From Leisingera sp. JC1 (GTDB lineage: Bacteria; Pseudomonadota; Alphaproteobacteria; Rhodobacterales; Rhodobacteraceae): a DNA stretch of 63,937 bases. Positions 51,344-61,227 of this stretch are shown here, piece after piece (within the stretch, counting starts at the first letter, position 1; the number at the start of each line of letters is the position of its first letter). The DNA lies in the NCBI RefSeq assembly GCF_001679925.1, contig NZ_LYUZ01000158.1, positions 23,871-87,807 on the forward strand, read 5' to 3'. The position numbers were made by a program, and so were the translations under genes. The notes under the pieces were generated by a model that had not been told where the DNA came from, ran no database searches, and was given only the letters and a program-made list of their open reading frames with translations.

Positions 51344-52255
51344 ATGACGCGCAACACCCCGCAGAACCCGGCCCTGGCCGCCGCCCTGATCCTGGCGGCA
51401 ACCACCTTCATTGCGGGCACCACGCTGCTGGCCAAGTCATTGGGGACAGATGTGCTGGGCGCGCCGCTGCATCCGCTGCAGATCAGCCACGGGCGCTTCC
51501 TGTTTGCCTTCATGGCGATTTCCACTGCCGTGCTGATCCTGCGCCCGCGCTTCAGCCGCCCGCATTGGGGCTATCACATCGGGCGCACTTCGTTCGGCTG
51601 GGCCGGGGTCACGCTGATGTTTGCCTCTGTCGCCTATATCCCGCTGGCGGATGCCACCGCGATCACCTTCCTGAACCCGGTCTTCGGGATGCTGCTGGCC
51701 ATCCCGCTCCTGGGCGAGCGGGTCGGCCCCTGGCGCTGGGGTGCGGCGCTGGTTGCGATGATCGGCGCGATGATCCTGCTGCGGCCCACACCCGCCAGTT
51801 TCCAGCCAGCGGCCCTGCTGGCCCTGGGGGCTGCGGCGGTGATGGGGCTGGAGCTGATCTTCATCAAGAAGCTGGCAGGCCGCGAAGGGCCGCTGCAGGT
51901 GCTGTGGTTCAACAACCTGCTGGGCATGATGATTGCCAGTTGCGCGGTGCTGCCGGTCTGGCAGATGCCAAGCGCGGGCCAATGGGGGGCGCTTGCGGCG
52001 CTGGGGCTCTTGATGGCTTGCGCGCAGGCCTGTTTCATCAACGGCATGGCGCGGGCCGATGCGTCCTTTGTGGCGCCGTTCAGCTATGCCACGCTGGTGT
52101 TTGCGGCGCTTTACGACTTCCTTGGCTTTGGCGTGGTGCCGGATGCGATTTCCTTCCTTGGCGCCTGCATCATCCTGGCGGGGGCCGCCATTCTGGCCTG
52201 GCGCGAGGGCCGGGTGCGCCCGCCTGCAGGCCGCGCGGCGGCGGCCGGGAAGTAA
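51344..52255 (+). CDS. DMT-superfamily transporter (EamA type)
   Basis: A 303-residue inner-membrane protein with about ten helices in two EamA repeats (first ending near LGERVGPWRWGAALVAMIGA, second starting ALLALGAAAVMGLELIFIKK). Members export metabolites or amino acids; the substrate is unknown. The ATG at 51344 is the first with a plausible membrane topology; longer frames run into the repeat element. Confidence 0.88.
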   Translation: MTRNTPQNPALAAALILAATTFIAGTTLLAKSLGTDVLGAPLHPLQISHGRFLFAFMAISTAVLILRPRFSRPHWGYHIGRTSFGWAGVTLMFASVAYIPLADATAITFLNPVFGMLLAIPLLGERVGPWRWGAALVAMIGAMILLRPTPASFQPAALLALGAAAVMGLELIFIKKLAGREGPLQVLWFNNLLGMMIASCAVLPVWQMPSAGQWGALAALGLLMACAQACFINGMARADASFVAPFSYATLVFAALYDFLGFGVVPDAISFLGACIILAGAAILAWREGRVRPPAGRAAAAGK

Positions 52256-52386
52256 CCCGCGCCGGAGCCGGCCTCACAAAAAGTTATTTGCATTCAATGG
52301 CCCCATGGCGACGCCGAGGTCGAAAAGTGGCAATTTCCGCCTGCACGGCACGGCACCCTGACCTGTAACAGGACAGGAGAATACCC

Positions 52387-53625
52387 ATGCACGAAAGGCG
52401 AATCCCCGAATGGCTGCGCCACGCGCCGGTGCCCTCGGTCCGGGACTTCGGCATCCTGGCGGGGCTGGAGGCGGTCGTGCGCGGCACGCTGATCTCGGTG
52501 TTTCCGCTGATCATGTACCGGGCGCTGGGGGATGCCGGGCTGGTCTCGGCCTCCTATTTCGCGGTCGGCATCCTGTCGCTGCTGGCGGGGCTGATGGTGC
52601 CCGCGCTGGTGCGGCTGGTGCCGCGCCGCTGGGCCTACTCCCTGGGCGCGGCGATGTTCGTGCTGGCCGCAGCGCTGGCGATCGGGGGCAGCCCGGCCTC
52701 GGTGCTGGCGGCGCTGGCGCTCAACACCGTGGCGGCGGTCACCACCTTTGTCTGCTTCAACGCCTATGTGCTGGACTACATTTCCCGGGTGGAGCTGGGC
52801 AAATGCGAGACCTCGCGGATGTTCTATTCAGCCCTTGGGTGGACCGCCGGGCCGATGGCAGGCGTGCTGCTGCTGGATTGGTGGCCGCCTGCTCCGTTCC
52901 TGATTTCCGGCGCCGCCGCGCTCCTGATGCTGGCGGCCTTCTGGTGGATGCGCATGGGCAACGGCAAGCAGATCGCCCGCGCCCGCGGCCCGGCTTCCAA
53001 CCCGCTGAGATACCTGCCGCGGTTCCTGGAGCAGCCGCGGCTGATCACCGGCTTTCTGTTTGCGGTGATCCGCTCAGCCGGCTGGTGGATCTATGTGGTC
53101 TACCTGCCGATTTTCGCCATCGAGAAAGGGCTGGGGCAGGAACTGGGCGGCATCCTGCTGTCCGTGACCAACGCCTGCCTGTTCGGCGCGCCGCTGCTGC
53201 AGCGCTGGGTACAGCGGCATTCGATCCGGCTGGCGGTGCGCACCGGTTTTCTGATCGTCACCCTGTGTTTCGGCGGAGCAGCCGCGCTGCAGGGCTGGCC
53301 AGAGGTTGCGGTGGGCCTGCTGATGGCGGGCTCAGCAGCGCTGATCCTCTTGGATATCTGCGGCGGGCTGCCGTTTCTGATGGCGGTGAAACCCTCCGAG
53401 CGGACCGAGATGTCGGCGGTCTACTCCAGCTACCGGGATATCTCCGGCATCCTGACGCCCGGGGCTGCCTGGCTGGTCTTGATGGTTTCTCCGCTGGCCG
53501 GCATCTTTGCGGCTGGCGCCGCAGCTGCCGCCTATGCCGCGCTGCTGGCAGGCAAGCTGCATCCGCGGCTGGGGCGCAAGAAGGCGGAAGCCCCGTCAGC
53601 GGAAGACCCGTTGCCCGCGGAATAA
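52387..53625 (+). CDS. MFS transporter
   Basis: A 412-residue major facilitator with about eleven or twelve helices. N-half segments such as GILAGLEAVVRGTLISVFPL and MVPALVRLVPRRWAYSLGAA, and C-half MAVKPSERTEMSAVYSSYRD, fit the family. No substrate can be inferred. AGGACAGGAG precedes the ATG. It is convergent with the ABC-2 permease, with the stops six bases apart. Confidence 0.9.
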   Translation: MHERRIPEWLRHAPVPSVRDFGILAGLEAVVRGTLISVFPLIMYRALGDAGLVSASYFAVGILSLLAGLMVPALVRLVPRRWAYSLGAAMFVLAAALAIGGSPASVLAALALNTVAAVTTFVCFNAYVLDYISRVELGKCETSRMFYSALGWTAGPMAGVLLLDWWPPAPFLISGAAALLMLAAFWWMRMGNGKQIARARGPASNPLRYLPRFLEQPRLITGFLFAVIRSAGWWIYVVYLPIFAIEKGLGQELGGILLSVTNACLFGAPLLQRWVQRHSIRLAVRTGFLIVTLCFGGAAALQGWPEVAVGLLMAGSAALILLDICGGLPFLMAVKPSERTEMSAVYSSYRDISGILTPGAAWLVLMVSPLAGIFAAGAAAAAYAALLAGKLHPRLGRKKAEAPSAEDPLPAE

Positions 53626-53630
53626 CAGCG

Positions 53631-54443
53631 TCAGGGTTTCAGCCGGTAGCCCGTACGCAGCATCACCCAGGCCAGCAGGCAGACGGCAAAGGTGGCGCCG
53701 CTGCAGACCATCAGCCCCAGCAAGGGCGGGCTGTCGGAGGTGCCGATCACCCCGAATCGCACCCCGTCGATCAGGTAGAACACCGGGTTCAGATGCGAGA
53801 TCACTTTCAGAACCGGCGGCAGCGCCTCCACCGAGTAGAAAGTGCCGGAGAGAAACGCCAATGGCGTCACGATGAAATTGGTGATCGCTGCCATCTGATC
53901 GAACTTGTCGGCAAACACGCCGGCCACGATACCCAGGCCGCCCAAGAAGGCCGCTCCCAGCACGATGAACACCAGCGCCGTCAGCGGGTGCGCGGGCACG
54001 ATCTGCAGCACTGCCATCAGCCCCAGCCCGATGCCCAGCGCCACCAGCGTGCCGCGCGCCACCGCGCCGGCCAGATAGCCCAGCAGGATCTCCAGCCCCG
54101 ACAAGGGCGGCATCAGCGTGTCGACGATATTGCCCTGCACCTTGGCAATAACGATGGAGGATGAGGTATTTGCAAAGGCATTCTGGATCACCGTCATCAT
54201 CATGATGCCTGGCGCCAGGAAGGTCAGGAAGGGCACCCCCATCACATCGCCGCGCTTGGGCCCGATGGCGATGTTGAAGATCATCAGGAACAGCGCCGCG
54301 GTCACCAGCGGCGCCAGCAGGGTCTGGGTCCAGACCGCCAGGAACCGCTTCACCTCGCGCCAGGCCAGCGCCTTGAGCCCCAGCCAGTTCACCCGCCTGA
54401 ACCGGCGTGCGCCCAATTCCACCTGATAGCCCTGATCCGCCAT
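53631..54443 (-). CDS. ABC-2 type transporter permease
   Basis: A 270-residue permease with six helices. ALAWREVKRFLAVWTQTLLA at the N-terminus and HLNPVFYLIDGVRFGVIG near the C-terminus are typical of ABC-2 exporters of the polysaccharide/drug type. No ATPase gene is adjacent, so the partner is encoded elsewhere. The ATG at 54443 is preferred to 54476. Confidence 0.9.
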   Translation of the reverse strand: MADQGYQVELGARRFRRVNWLGLKALAWREVKRFLAVWTQTLLAPLVTAALFLMIFNIAIGPKRGDVMGVPFLTFLAPGIMMMTVIQNAFANTSSSIVIAKVQGNIVDTLMPPLSGLEILLGYLAGAVARGTLVALGIGLGLMAVLQIVPAHPLTALVFIVLGAAFLGGLGIVAGVFADKFDQMAAITNFIVTPLAFLSGTFYSVEALPPVLKVISHLNPVFYLIDGVRFGVIGTSDSPPLLGLMVCSGATFAVCLLAWVMLRTGYRLKP

Positions 54444-54505
54444 GCTGCCCCTCGCATTTCGTTGCCGGGACTGCATAACGGCTGTGCCAATAGGCGCAAG
54501 ATGCC

Positions 54506-54533
54506 TTGTAACTCCGCCCGCAGTGATTAGAAT
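54506..54533 (+). promoter_or_regulatory. Sigma-70-type promoter candidate for gcrA
   Basis: TTGTAA and TAGAAT with a 16-base spacer; predicted start near 54540, giving a leader of about 64 bases. I see no GANTC methylation site in it. Confidence 0.55.
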
Positions 54534-54603
54534 AGGGGATCACACTGAATATGATGGCGGCCGCAGAACCCCTGGGGCCGCTATTAGCTTGGAAAGGCAA
54601 CAG

Positions 54604-55200
54604 ATGTCCTGGACAGACGAGCGCGTCGAACTGCTCAAGAAAATGTGGGGCGAGGGCCAGTCGGCCAGCCAGATCGCCAAGGAACTGGGCGGCGTCACCC
54701 GCAACGCCGTGATCGGCAAGGTGCACCGGCTCGGCCTGTCCAACCGCAACAGCGGCGGATCCAAGGCGGCTGAGCCGAAGGAAAAGCCGGCCGCCGCCCC
54801 CGCGGCCGCCGCGCCGAAGCCTGCCGCAGCAGCCAAGCCCAAACCGCAGCCCAAGACCGAACCGGCGCGTCCGGCCGCAGCCCAGCCTGCGGCAGACGCC
54901 AAACCGGCAACGCCTGCGCGCCGCCAGATCATCCCGGCCGGCCAGCCGCTGCCGCCGCAGCCCTCGGCCAATGAAATCAGCCCCGAGGCGCTGGCCAAGG
55001 TGAACGAGGTCGAGAAAAAGGCCAAGAAGCTGAGCCTGATGGAGCTGACCGAGCGCACCTGCAAATGGCCGGTCGGCGACCCGGCGACCGAGGACTTCTG
55101 GTTCTGCGGCCTGCCCTCGCAGCAGGGCAAACCCTATTGCGAGGCGCATGTGGGCGTGGCGTTCCAGCCGATGTCCTCGCGCCGCGACCGCCGCCGCTGA
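54604..55200 (+). CDS. gcrA: GcrA cell-cycle regulator
   Basis: A 198-residue regulator that binds RNA polymerase and methylated GANTC DNA in Alphaproteobacteria. The N-terminal helix-turn-helix MSWTDERVELLKKMWGEGQS, then GVTRNAVIGKVHRLGLSNRN, is diagnostic. A long Ala/Pro/Lys linker (about residues 52-130) precedes the sigma-binding C-terminus with CKWPVGDP and CGLPSQQGKPYCEAH, whose cysteines may bind metal. ATG 54604 fits the conserved start. Confidence 0.95.
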   Translation: MSWTDERVELLKKMWGEGQSASQIAKELGGVTRNAVIGKVHRLGLSNRNSGGSKAAEPKEKPAAAPAAAAPKPAAAAKPKPQPKTEPARPAAAQPAADAKPATPARRQIIPAGQPLPPQPSANEISPEALAKVNEVEKKAKKLSLMELTERTCKWPVGDPATEDFWFCGLPSQQGKPYCEAHVGVAFQPMSSRRDRRR

Positions 55201-55221
55201 CCGGCGCCGGACAGAGAATTC

Positions 55222-55253
55222 AAAGCTCCGGCATTGCGTCCGGGGCTTTTTTT
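55222..55253 (+). terminator. gcrA terminator
   Basis: AAAGCTCCGG and CCGGGGCTTT form the stem around eight bases, followed by a run of T residues. Confidence 0.85.
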
Positions 55254-56067
55254 GCGCGGCCTGCCATTTGGCAATTGAGGCCGCGTGGCAGAATGCGTTC
55301 CGAATGTGCAACCGCATCTGGCGGTTAACTTCCGCAGCATAGCCAAATCATCAAGCTGTGTCCGGTCTGCACAATGAAGCAGGCATTTTGAGTATTGGAC
55401 TGAGCGAGATCTCAGCGGGTCTCTGCCGCGGTTTCCTGCCCGTGTGCTTGCTGGCGCAGCTTCCGCTCACCGCTGCCTTGCAGCCAATGCTGCAACAGCA
55501 GTCATTCAAGAACTGTGTGAAGCACGGCCGAGAAGCTGCTCTATCACTGCAGCCGGTTTCGGCCATCCAGGAGCAGGCAATCCGGGTTGTTGCGGCTTGA
55601 GCGCACGTTTTGGCGGAGAGCCCCGCACTCCCGCATAACGGGACTGCCGTCAGCGTGATGGACTTTTCGCCGGTGCAACTTTGGTCAGCGGAACCAAGCG
55701 GCTTTCGCGCAGCCCTTTCACCTTTTGAAGGCAGGGCAAACGGGATTCCGGACCGGTTTTTCCGGCATGTGTTTCCAGCATGCAAATCAATGCCGGCATG
55801 TCGGCGCAGCACAGGTTTCACATTGCGGATCGCCTGGTCACAGCGGATCCAGTCCCTTTGAAACCCGGCTTTTGCTGCGCCCCGGGTTGCCTTCTCAGTT
55901 GTGCAGCTGAACCGGTTTACCTTGCCGCCTCTTCCGTTGAGCAAAGCAACTGAAAAGGATGAGAAACAACCAGAAATTGCCTCTTGTTGACCCCTTGTTA
56001 ACCGAGTCAAATCTACACCATTCAAAAGCAAAGAAATTTTTCAGAACCATTTCAGATAAGGCAGAAC
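55254..56067. other. Long gene-free region before the polysaccharide cluster
   Basis: Over 800 bases of intermediate G+C with stop codons in all plausible frames or with Cys/Ser/Arg-rich frames (for example 55351-56031 on the minus strand) that match nothing. It should contain the promoter of the polysaccharide cluster. It may be decayed remnants of earlier genes at an exchange boundary, but no remnant is identifiable by eye. Confidence 0.5.
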
Positions 56068-56937
56068 ATGAAGGTTTGCATTCTGATCCCCACGTACAAG
56101 CGCCACGCGAGCCTTCTTCGCCTGCTGCACCAGATCGGAGAATACAAGTCTACCTACCGGGGGGATCTTTCTTTCGAGATCTGCGTAACCGACAGCGAAC
56201 CCGGCAACCCGCGACGCCGTGAGATCGAGGCGCTGTGCGACAGCTATCTGGTGAACCCCGGAGATGGCTTCGACAGCAACATGCACTCAGCTTACCAGCG
56301 TGTCAGCCAGACCTGCGACTTTGTGCTGTCAATCAGCGACGATGACCTTTTTGCAAAAGGGTTCGCGCATCCCTTCGATCTCCTTGAGGTTGCGGCCCGT
56401 CAGAACCAGGACGCCATTTTGTTCGATCACCTCGAACTGAGATCCGAGGCAGCACCCCAAAACTACAATCTGAAAGAAGGACCATACAACAGAGTGTCTT
56501 TCCTTGAGCCGGACAGCGCCCTTTTTCACAAAGTCATGCTGTTTTACATCCCGCGGCACGCAGGGTTGTTCTACAAGTCAACGCATCTGCAGAAGATCCA
56601 CGGCAAGCTGGAAGCTTTCATCGGGAGCCTGCATCTTTACGCGGTGCCGTTTCAACTGGCCTGGCAAAAGGGAACCGCGCACTATTTTGGCTACCCTCTG
56701 GTGTACTTCAACGCGGATGAAAAGGAGGACGGAGCCTGGTCCGCGCACCGGGCGGTTTTTGACGGCCTCGTGCAATATTTCGGGGCTTGCAAACACATTA
56801 TGCCCTCAGCGCGTTACGAGGCCATGAAACCTGGCTTCATGCGTTTTTACCTGGGCGACAACAGCATGATGCGCGCGTCCATCAAGGGGCAACTCCCCTC
56901 GGAAACAGAAGTAATGGCCGCGCTTGCAGAAACCTAG
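56068..56937 (+). CDS. Family 2 glycosyltransferase of the polysaccharide cluster
   Basis: A 289-residue GT-A enzyme starting MKVCILIPTYKRHASLLRLL, with the acidic nucleotide-sugar site CVTDSEPGN and the metal-binding SISDDDLF near residues 92-99. In front of a CDP-dideoxyhexose pathway it is a good candidate for the transferase that uses that sugar, as RfbV does in Salmonella (inference). G+C is lower than in the genes that follow (29 of 60 in 56461-56520). Confidence 0.87.
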   Translation: MKVCILIPTYKRHASLLRLLHQIGEYKSTYRGDLSFEICVTDSEPGNPRRREIEALCDSYLVNPGDGFDSNMHSAYQRVSQTCDFVLSISDDDLFAKGFAHPFDLLEVAARQNQDAILFDHLELRSEAAPQNYNLKEGPYNRVSFLEPDSALFHKVMLFYIPRHAGLFYKSTHLQKIHGKLEAFIGSLHLYAVPFQLAWQKGTAHYFGYPLVYFNADEKEDGAWSAHRAVFDGLVQYFGACKHIMPSARYEAMKPGFMRFYLGDNSMMRASIKGQLPSETEVMAALAET

Positions 56938-57024
56938 GAACAGCCCGCCGCAGCAAACCAATGGCTGAGCCGGAATCAGGTCAGCCCCCCGCCCCCGAAA
57001 TTGATAACCAAGGGATTATTGAGC

Positions 57025-58383
57025 ATGGAACGAGAGCAGCCATCCCGAGAAGAGATTGTTACTGCCGCGCACAGGTTCTTTGAACAACAGCCGAAGCCCG
57101 CCTTTGTGCCGGGAGAGACCTACCTTCCCCCCTCTGGCAAGGTCATGGATGGGGACGACTGCGCCAGCCTTGTGGATGCGGCGCTGGACATGTGGCTGAC
57201 CGCGGGCCGCTATGCGGCTGATTTCGAGAAGCAGCTGGCGCAAGTGTTCGGAACCAAGCTCTCCAAGCTGACGGTGTCGGGGTCCGCCGCGAACCTGCTG
57301 GCGTTCACAACGCTCACGTCCTGGAAGCTGGGCAAGGCGCGGATTGAACCGGGGTCAGAGATCATCACCGTTGCGGCGGGCTTTCCCACAACCGTTGCGC
57401 CGATCCTGCAGAACGGCTGTATTCCGGTCTACGTCGATGTGGACCTTGCGACCCATAACGTGGACGTAGACCTGATCGAGGCCGCCATCAGCAGCAAGAC
57501 CCGCGCGATCATGATCGCGCACAGTCTGGGAAATCCCTTTGACGTGGTGCGGATCGCCGAAATCTGCCGTGCGCATGACCTCTATCTGATTGAGGACTGC
57601 TGCGATGCATTCGGCGCTACGGTCGCAACATCCGATGGCTCGGCACGGGGCGTCGGCACCTTTGGCGATGTGGCCACGCTCAGCTTCTATCCGGCGCATC
57701 ACATCACGATGGGCGAAGGCGGTGCGGTCTTGACCAGCAGCATGCGCCTGGCCCGGATCTGCGAAAGCTTCCGGGACTGGGGACGCGACTGCTACTGCGC
57801 GCCGGGAACCGACAACACTTGCGGCAAACGGTTCGATTGGCAGCTAGGCGATCTGCCGCAAGGCTACGACCATAAATACACCTACAGCCATATCGGCTAT
57901 AATCTGAAGGTCTCCGACATGCAGGCTGCGGTCGGTCTGAGCCAGCTCCGGAAACTGGACCGTTTCATTGCGGCGCGGCGGGCAAATTTTGACGGGCTGG
58001 TGCAACGGGTCAGGGCAGCCGGCCTTGAAGAATACTACCACCTTCCGGAAGCCACGCCGGGCACCAGCCCCTCATGGTTCGGCTTTCTGCTGACCATCCG
58101 GGATGGCGTTCCGCTTAGCCGCCGCGACGTGACGGCGGCGCTTGAAGAGAAAAAAGTCGGCACCCGGCTGCTGTTCGCCGGCAACCTGATCCGCCAGCCG
58201 GCCTTTGCCCGCGCGCCTTACCGCGTGGCCGGCTCCCTTGCTGTAACGGACAAGCTGATGAACGACGCCTTCTGGATCGGGGTCTGGCCCGGCCTTGGCG
58301 CCGAGCAGCTGGATTACATGGTCGAAACGCTTGCTGAGGTGACCCGCACCCAGCTGATCGGCGGAAAGGCAGCCGCGCAATGA
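57025..58383 (+). CDS. rfbH: CDP-4-dehydro-6-deoxyglucose 3-dehydratase (E1)
   Basis: A 452-residue PMP/PLP and [2Fe-2S] enzyme that removes the C3 hydroxyl of CDP-4-keto-6-deoxyglucose. The usual PLP lysine is replaced by His in [13 protein letters not shown] (residues 221-233), and the Fe-S cysteines are Cys256, Cys258 and Cys266 with Cys192 or Cys193. These are the hallmarks of E1/RfbH. The ATG at 57025 is preferred to a TTG at 57001. Its reductase partner (E3, RfbI) is not in the cluster. The stop overlaps rfbF by four bases. Confidence 0.94.
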   Translation: MEREQPSREEIVTAAHRFFEQQPKPAFVPGETYLPPSGKVMDGDDCASLVDAALDMWLTAGRYAADFEKQLAQVFGTKLSKLTVSGSAANLLAFTTLTSWKLGKARIEPGSEIITVAAGFPTTVAPILQNGCIPVYVDVDLATHNVDVDLIEAAISSKTRAIMIAHSLGNPFDVVRIAEICRAHDLYLIEDCCDAFGATVATSDGSARGVGTFGDVATLSFYPAHHITMGEGGAVLTSSMRLARICESFRDWGRDCYCAPGTDNTCGKRFDWQLGDLPQGYDHKYTYSHIGYNLKVSDMQAAVGLSQLRKLDRFIAARRANFDGLVQRVRAAGLEEYYHLPEATPGTSPSWFGFLLTIRDGVPLSRRDVTAALEEKKVGTRLLFAGNLIRQPAFARAPYRVAGSLAVTDKLMNDAFWIGVWPGLGAEQLDYMVETLAEVTRTQLIGGKAAAQ

Positions 58384-59210
58384 AAGCCGTGATCCTGGCA
58401 GGCGGCCTCGGCACCCGTCTGGCCGAAGAGACCAGCCTCAAGCCCAAGCCCATGGTCGAGATCGGCGGCCGCCCGATCCTGTGGCACATCATGAAGATGT
58501 ACACCGCCCATGGCATCACGGATTTTGTCATCTGCCTGGGCTACAAAGGCTACCTGATCAAGGAGTTCTTTGCCAATTACGCCCTGCAGATGTCAGACGT
58601 GACCTTGGACATGGCGCGCGGCTCCGTCGAGGTGCACCGCGCCAGCGCCGAACCCTGGCGGATCAGCCTGATCGACACGGGCGAGGAAACCATGACCGGC
58701 GGCAGGCTGAGACGGGTGCGCCACTTGCTCGACGACACCTTTTGCATGACCTACGGGGACGGGGTCGGCGACATCGACATCTCCAGCCTGGTGGCCTTCC
58801 ACAAATCCCACGGCAAAAAGGCGACCGTGACCGCGGTGGCACCGCCGGGCCGTTTCGGTCTTCTGGAACTGAGCGACCGGTCGGTAACCGGGTTTGTCGA
58901 AAAGCCGCGGGGCGAAGGCGGCCGTATCAACGGCGGGTTCTTCGTTCTGGAGCCCGAAGCCCTGGATACCATCGGCGGCGACAGCGACATGTGGGAAGAC
59001 GCGCCAATGCGGCGGCTGGTTTCAGCCGGCGAAATGGCAGCCTACCACCACGACGGGTTCTGGCAGCCGATGGACACCCTGCGCGACAAGGTCGCGCTCG
59101 AAACGCTGTGGAAAGAGGGCCGCGCGCCCTGGAAACTGTGGGAGGGAGCCCAGGTCCAGCCCTCCGCTCCCCGGCAGCACTTGCCGCAATCCTGGAAAGG
59201 GCTTCACTGA
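58380..59210 (+). CDS. rfbF: Glucose-1-phosphate cytidylyltransferase
   Basis: A 276-residue nucleotidyltransferase making CDP-glucose from CTP and glucose 1-phosphate, first step of the CDP-dideoxyhexose path. [39 protein letters not shown] and [10 protein letters not shown] are characteristic, as is [20 protein letters not shown]. Coupled to rfbH by ATGA and to rfbG by TGATG. Confidence 0.96.
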   Translation: MKAVILAGGLGTRLAEETSLKPKPMVEIGGRPILWHIMKMYTAHGITDFVICLGYKGYLIKEFFANYALQMSDVTLDMARGSVEVHRASAEPWRISLIDTGEETMTGGRLRRVRHLLDDTFCMTYGDGVGDIDISSLVAFHKSHGKKATVTAVAPPGRFGLLELSDRSVTGFVEKPRGEGGRINGGFFVLEPEALDTIGGDSDMWEDAPMRRLVSAGEMAAYHHDGFWQPMDTLRDKVALETLWKEGRAPWKLWEGAQVQPSAPRQHLPQSWKGLH

Positions 59211-60313
59211 TGCAGGGCATATCTTCCGGTTTCTGGCGCAACCGCCGTGTTTTTGTGACCGGCCACACAGGTTTCAAGGGCAGCTGGCTCTCATCCTGGC
59301 TGCTGGACCTTGGCGCAAACCTGCGCGGCTATGCGCTGCCGCCCGCAACCGAAGGGCTGCCTGCAGGAACAGCGAGCCTCTTTGATGAACTGGACCTGGC
59401 GTCACGGATGGACCACATCTGCGGCGACACCCGCGATGAGGCAGCGCTGCGCGCAGCCATCGAAGCGTTCCGCCCGGAAGTCGTGCTGCACCTGGCAGCA
59501 CAGCCCATCGTCCGCAAATCTTATACTGACCCGGTTGGCACCTATTCCACCAATGTCATGGGCACCGTGCATGTGCTGAATATCTGCCGCGATCTGCCCG
59601 GCCTGCGCAGCATCGTCGTTGTCAGCAGCGACAAATGCTATGAAAACCGCGAACAGGTCTGGGGCTACCGCGAAACCGACCAGATGGGCGGGCATGACCC
59701 CTACTCCAGCTCCAAGGGCTGCACGGAGCTTGTTACGGAGGCGTTCAGGTCGTCTTATTTTCCGCCTGACCGGCATTCCAGCCACGGCGTGAGCCTGGCG
59801 AGCGCCCGTGCCGGCAATGTCATCGGCGGCGGCGACTGGAGTGTGGACCGCCTGATACCCGACGCCGTGCGTGCGCTGCGCGAAGGGCGGAAACTGGATA
59901 TCCGCTGCCCGCAGGCAACCCGTCCATGGCAGCATGTTCTGGAACCTCTTTCCGGCTATCTCCTGCTTGCAGAAACAGGGGCAACAGACCCCGGAAAGGC
60001 CGCACAGGGATGGAATTTCGGCCCTGACGCCGGGTCCACCAGAACAGTCGCGGAGACCGTCGATGCACTTGCCGAAGAGCTCGGCCATGAGCTTTCCTGG
60101 AGAACACAGAGCTGCCCCGGCGGCCTGCACGAGGCGGGCTTGCTGGCTTTGGACTGCACTAAGGCCAGGCACTTGCTGGGCTGGCGGCCGAAGCTGGCGT
60201 GGCGGGAAATGATCGGGATGACAGCAGCGTGGTACAAATCACCGGATTTGCAAGCGCGCAACGCTCTCGTCCACTCCCAGATCTCCAGCTATACCGCAAG
60301 GGCGGCCGAATGA
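59210..60313 (+). CDS. rfbG: CDP-glucose 4,6-dehydratase
   Basis: A 367-residue extended SDR that converts CDP-glucose to CDP-4-keto-6-deoxyglucose. VTGHTGFKGSWLSSWLLDLG is the NAD site with the family-specific K-G-S-W, LHLAAQPIVRKSY and SSDKCYENREQVWGY follow, and the active site is in HDPYSSSKGCTELV. Its ATG overlaps the rfbF stop by one base and its stop overlaps the next gene by four. Confidence 0.95.
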   Translation: MQGISSGFWRNRRVFVTGHTGFKGSWLSSWLLDLGANLRGYALPPATEGLPAGTASLFDELDLASRMDHICGDTRDEAALRAAIEAFRPEVVLHLAAQPIVRKSYTDPVGTYSTNVMGTVHVLNICRDLPGLRSIVVVSSDKCYENREQVWGYRETDQMGGHDPYSSSKGCTELVTEAFRSSYFPPDRHSSHGVSLASARAGNVIGGGDWSVDRLIPDAVRALREGRKLDIRCPQATRPWQHVLEPLSGYLLLAETGATDPGKAAQGWNFGPDAGSTRTVAETVDALAEELGHELSWRTQSCPGGLHEAGLLALDCTKARHLLGWRPKLAWREMIGMTAAWYKSPDLQARNALVHSQISSYTARAAE

Positions 60314-61227
60314 CCTTCTCCAGCAGCCGTGTGCTTTTGACAGGGGCAACCGGCTTCCTCGGGCAACACGTCAAGACCGCCCTGATCGAAGCCGGAATAC
60401 TGGCTGGATGCCTGGTTCGCCCAGGACGCAAAGGCCCGGCCTCAAAGAACGTGACCTGGCTCGAAAGCCCGACAGAAACGGAGGCCATTGTCGAAACCGC
60501 CCGCGGCTTTGCACCGGATCTGATCTTTCACTGCGGCGGCCGTGTTTTAACTGAACACTCGGCAAGTGACGTCGATGATCTGGTTCAGAGCAATCTGCTT
60601 CTGACTACCGCGCTATGTGAAGCGGGGCATCTATGCGGCGGGTTGCCCATCGTGAACCTTGGCACATGCCTTGAGCATGGCGAGTCCGGAGGGTTGAGCC
60701 CGAACAGCCTCTATGCCGCAACCAAGGTCGCGGCGGCCTCGATCATCTCTTACTACTGCGAACAGCGCAATGCTGCCGCCATCACGCTGAAGGCGCCGGT
60801 GATCTATGGCCCGGGCGAGAACCGGCCCAGGCTTGTCCGGCTGCTGATTGACGCCGCAATCAGCGGCCAGGCAATAGATCTGTCGCCGGGAGAGCAGGAG
60901 CTGGATGTCCTTCATGTCAGGGATGCCGTTGCTGCTGTCATGCTCGCCGCGCAAAAAGTTGCAAAACCTGAAGCAGCCGGGCGCCACCGCATATGTCAGG
61001 TCACATCCGGGCAAACCATCACACCCCGGCTTCTTGCCCGGGAAATCGAAAACCTGTCAGGAAAGAAGGTTCCGGCAAACTGGGGCGCCCGCCCCTACAA
61101 ATCTGGTGAGCGGATGAAACACTGGACCGGCAGTCCGCAACTTGAAGGCTGGTCGCCGCAGGTCGATTTGCGAACCGGATTGGCTGAGCTTATGGAAAGT
61201 TCATGCCTCCAATCTGAAAACGCATAA
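60310..61227 (+). CDS. NAD(P)-dependent epimerase/reductase, CDP-abequose synthase-like
   Basis: A 305-residue extended SDR: LLTGATGFLGQH at the N-terminus, LGTCLEHGES and the catalytic LYAATKVAAAS, then KAPVIYGPGENRPRLVRLL. Position at the end of an rfbHFG operon makes it the C4-ketoreductase (RfbJ/RfbS-like) that produces the final CDP-3,6-dideoxyhexose; whether abequose or paratose cannot be read. Start overlaps the rfbG stop (ATGA). Confidence 0.88.
   Translation: MTFSSSRVLLTGATGFLGQHVKTALIEAGILAGCLVRPGRKGPASKNVTWLESPTETEAIVETARGFAPDLIFHCGGRVLTEHSASDVDDLVQSNLLLTTALCEAGHLCGGLPIVNLGTCLEHGESGGLSPNSLYAATKVAAASIISYYCEQRNAAAITLKAPVIYGPGENRPRLVRLLIDAAISGQAIDLSPGEQELDVLHVRDAVAAVMLAAQKVAKPEAAGRHRICQVTSGQTITPRLLAREIENLSGKKVPANWGARPYKSGERMKHWTGSPQLEGWSPQVDLRTGLAELMESSCLQSENA

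Noticed and set aside
55351-56031. 226-codon minus-strand frame between gcrA and the glycosyltransferase
   Set aside because: Cys/Ser/Arg-rich, no start signal, no family pattern; more likely chance or decayed DNA.
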